Both the position numbers and the translations under genes were made by a program. The notes beneath the pieces were generated by a model that was not told the DNA's origin, did no database searches, and saw only the letters and a program-made list of their open reading frames with translations. Below are positions 61,955 to 63,007 of a DNA stretch of 63,007 nucleotides, in pieces (positions within the stretch are counted from its first letter, which is position 1; each line of letters opens with the position of its first letter). This DNA is from Subdoligranulum variabile (GTDB taxonomy: Bacteria > Bacillota > Clostridia > Oscillospirales > Ruminococcaceae): assembly GCA_004554775.1 (NCBI GenBank), contig SFKI01000011.1, positions 1 to 63,007 on the forward strand. The letters are read 5' to 3'.

Positions 61955-62434
61955 ATGAGTATGCCCAAGATCACGATCCGCCCGGCGGAAGAAAAGGATA
62001 TCCGGGCCATTCTGGCGTTGTACTGCCAGCTGGACCAGGCGCTGGTTGATTTGCAGCCGGAGTTTTTCTGCGCCGCCCCGCGCGAGGACGCGTTTGTCCG
62101 CCAGGCGGTTCAGGCCAACGACGCAGACTACCTGCTGGCCGAAGCCGACGGCGTGGTGGTCGGCTTTGCGCTGGTGAACTATGCAGGCTGGACGCCGGAG
62201 TTCAGCTGCGTGCTGCCCCATCGCTATGCCTGCCTGGCAGATCTGGTGGTAGATGCGGAGCACCGCGGGCAGGGCATTGGCAGCACATTGTTGGGGGCCG
62301 CCAAGCGCTGGGCGCGCGACCGTAGGCTGGAATATCTGGAACTCAACGTCCTTGCCCAAAACGTCCCTGCCATCGCCCTGTACGAATCGCACGATTTTGT
62401 AGAGGCAACAAGGGTTATGCGGTGTATGCTGTAA
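61955..62434 (+). CDS. GNAT-family N-acetyltransferase
   Basis: A 159-residue GNAT. Acetyl-CoA site: LADLVVDAEHRGQGIGSTLLGAAKRWA (the R-G-Q-G-I-G loop). C-terminal strand LELNVLAQNVPAIALYESHDFVEATRVMRCML. It resembles general aminoglycoside/ribosomal-type acetyltransferases; the substrate is unknown. ATG 61955 has AAGGA 8 bases upstream. Another ATG follows two codons later. Confidence 0.9.
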   Translation: MSMPKITIRPAEEKDIRAILALYCQLDQALVDLQPEFFCAAPREDAFVRQAVQANDADYLLAEADGVVVGFALVNYAGWTPEFSCVLPHRYACLADLVVDAEHRGQGIGSTLLGAAKRWARDRRLEYLELNVLAQNVPAIALYESHDFVEATRVMRCML

Positions 62435-62507
62435 GCGGGGGAGACTCCCTATAATGTGGGGGGATGCTTGCATCGACCGATGAATCTTGCGCTGCCGCTA
62501 ATCCCCG

Positions 62508-62583
62508 CGGGCGCATATGGAATGCGCCCCTACGCTGTCATGAATAATTCGTGTTTCGTAGGGGCGGATTCTATATCCGCCCG
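62508..62583. repeat. Two TGTAGGGG-class half elements facing outwards
   Basis: CGGGCGCATATGG...GCGCCCCTACG (62508-62534) and CGTAGGGGCGGATTC...TATCCGCCCG (62557-62583). Each is palindromic. A CATCGACC-type palindrome precedes them at 62462. Confidence 0.65.
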
Positions 62584-62662
62584 CAGCAATGTATGGCAAT
62601 ACAAAACCGCACAGGAGAACACGGTTCATCGCCTGCATCTCTAGTGGCAACATGTACACACC

Positions 62663-62697
62663 AAAAAGCCGGGGCGAACATTTCGTTCGCCCCGGCG
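62663..62697 (-). terminator. Terminator of the right-edge minus-strand frame
   Basis: GCCGGGGCGAAC (62668-62679) pairs with GTTCGCCCCGGC (62685-62696); on the minus strand it is followed by TTTTT and it comes 4 bases after a TAA stop. Confidence 0.75.
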
Positions 62698-62700
62698 GTC

Positions 62701-63006
62701 TTACTTCTTCGGAGTCATAGCCTCATAACCCTTGCTCGTTATTTTTCGGACTGTACCCTTGTTTTCATGGGGGATCATCCTAACCTTTGCGATTTTGTTG
62801 AACCCTTTCAGGATCTTAGTTACCTGTTCATTGGTCTTACCCTCTGGTTCGTTATTTGCTTAAAAGCATTTGTGGAACGTGGTAAAATCGGTTTTAAGAT
62901 CGGTCCTGGGGTCTTGGGTCTGATGCTGAGGACTGCGCCTCTTAACTCTTGTACATTGGAGTGTCTCCTTGTGGATCAGATGAAATTCAGGTTCTTCCTG
63001 TTCGGC
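62701..63006 (-). pseudogene. Interrupted minus-strand reading frame, runs off the right edge
   Basis: From the window edge one minus frame stays open except for a single TAA at 62860-62862 and ends at TAA 62701-62703, directly before an intrinsic terminator. The part after the break reads GKTNEQVTKILKGFNKIAKV and TVRKITSKGYEAMTPKK. The region is richer in A+T than the rest. No family is recognised. It may be a broken gene, two separate small frames, or a sequencing error. Confidence 0.35.
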
Positions 63007-63007
63007 G

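Noticed and set aside
62767..63007. Plus-strand frame at the right edge beginning with ATG 62767
   Set aside because: It is the exact complement-frame of the minus-strand frame, lacks a ribosome binding site, and the terminator orientation and position after the minus TAA favour the minus strand.

Overview
The window looks like chromosome from a gut Firmicute of the Oscillospiraceae (Ruminococcaceae) type, near Faecalibacterium, Gemmiger or Subdoligranulum. This rests on the high-GC clostridial coding style, Gram-positive ribosome binding sites, lactose/cellobiose-type PTS, RNase Y, FeoB with its Cys-rich partner, Spy0128-type surface protein domains, pyruvate phosphate dikinase, and many short intergenic palindromes that begin TGTAGGGGCG. 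The genus is inference. No rRNA, tRNA, CRISPR array or intact mobile element was seen.

Layout. 1-1.6 kb: an acyltransferase tail, an XRE-AbrB regulator, an IS5-type transposase scrap and a GNAT gene. 1.6-9.9 kb: a HAD phosphatase and a LicR-type PRD activator on the minus strand face a PTS IIB-IIC-IIA operon with a family 1 phospho-glycosidase, a DMT exporter and a small membrane protein. 10-15 kb: one 1641-residue cell-wall protein with a vWA domain and isopeptide-type repeats. 15.6-17.8 kb: a GntR regulator facing a zinc dehydrogenase, sharing an 18-bp operator. 17.9-22.2 kb (minus): asparaginase, UvrD-like helicase, a 59-residue membrane peptide and a GNAT-MnmM fusion. 22.5-28.6 kb: HtrA protease, citrate synthase, a double DUF1538 membrane protein, a tandem PII-like protein, and a small-multidrug-export protein. 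28.8-32.7 kb: the feoA-feoA-feoB iron operon behind four DtxR-like boxes, ending at a short DtxR regulator.

33-37.6 kb (minus): AsnB-type amidotransferase, a D-aspartate-ligase-like ATP-grasp enzyme and a MurE ligase, which together read as a peptidoglycan cross-bridge operon. 37.8-38.7 kb: VOC and MazG-like genes. 39-41.8 kb: ppdK. 42.1-48.3 kb: a MalT/LuxR-type regulator followed by DUF2442, two lipoproteins, DUF3137, a 66-residue membrane protein and DUF3592. 48.6-54.8 kb: an MFS transporter facing a MarR-controlled heterodimeric ABC exporter. 55-62.4 kb: rny, an aspartate/glutamate racemase, metG, a DMT exporter, tatD, a 77-residue unknown and a GNAT. The right edge holds an interrupted minus-strand frame.

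The most interesting items are the possible Lys/Orn-D-Asx cross-bridge operon (with a racemase 19 kb away that could supply D-aspartate), the GNAT-MnmM fusion, the citrate synthase/DUF1538/double-PII locus, the phospho-glycosidase with Gln in place of its acid/base Glu, and several operator arrays that pair regulators with their likely targets.
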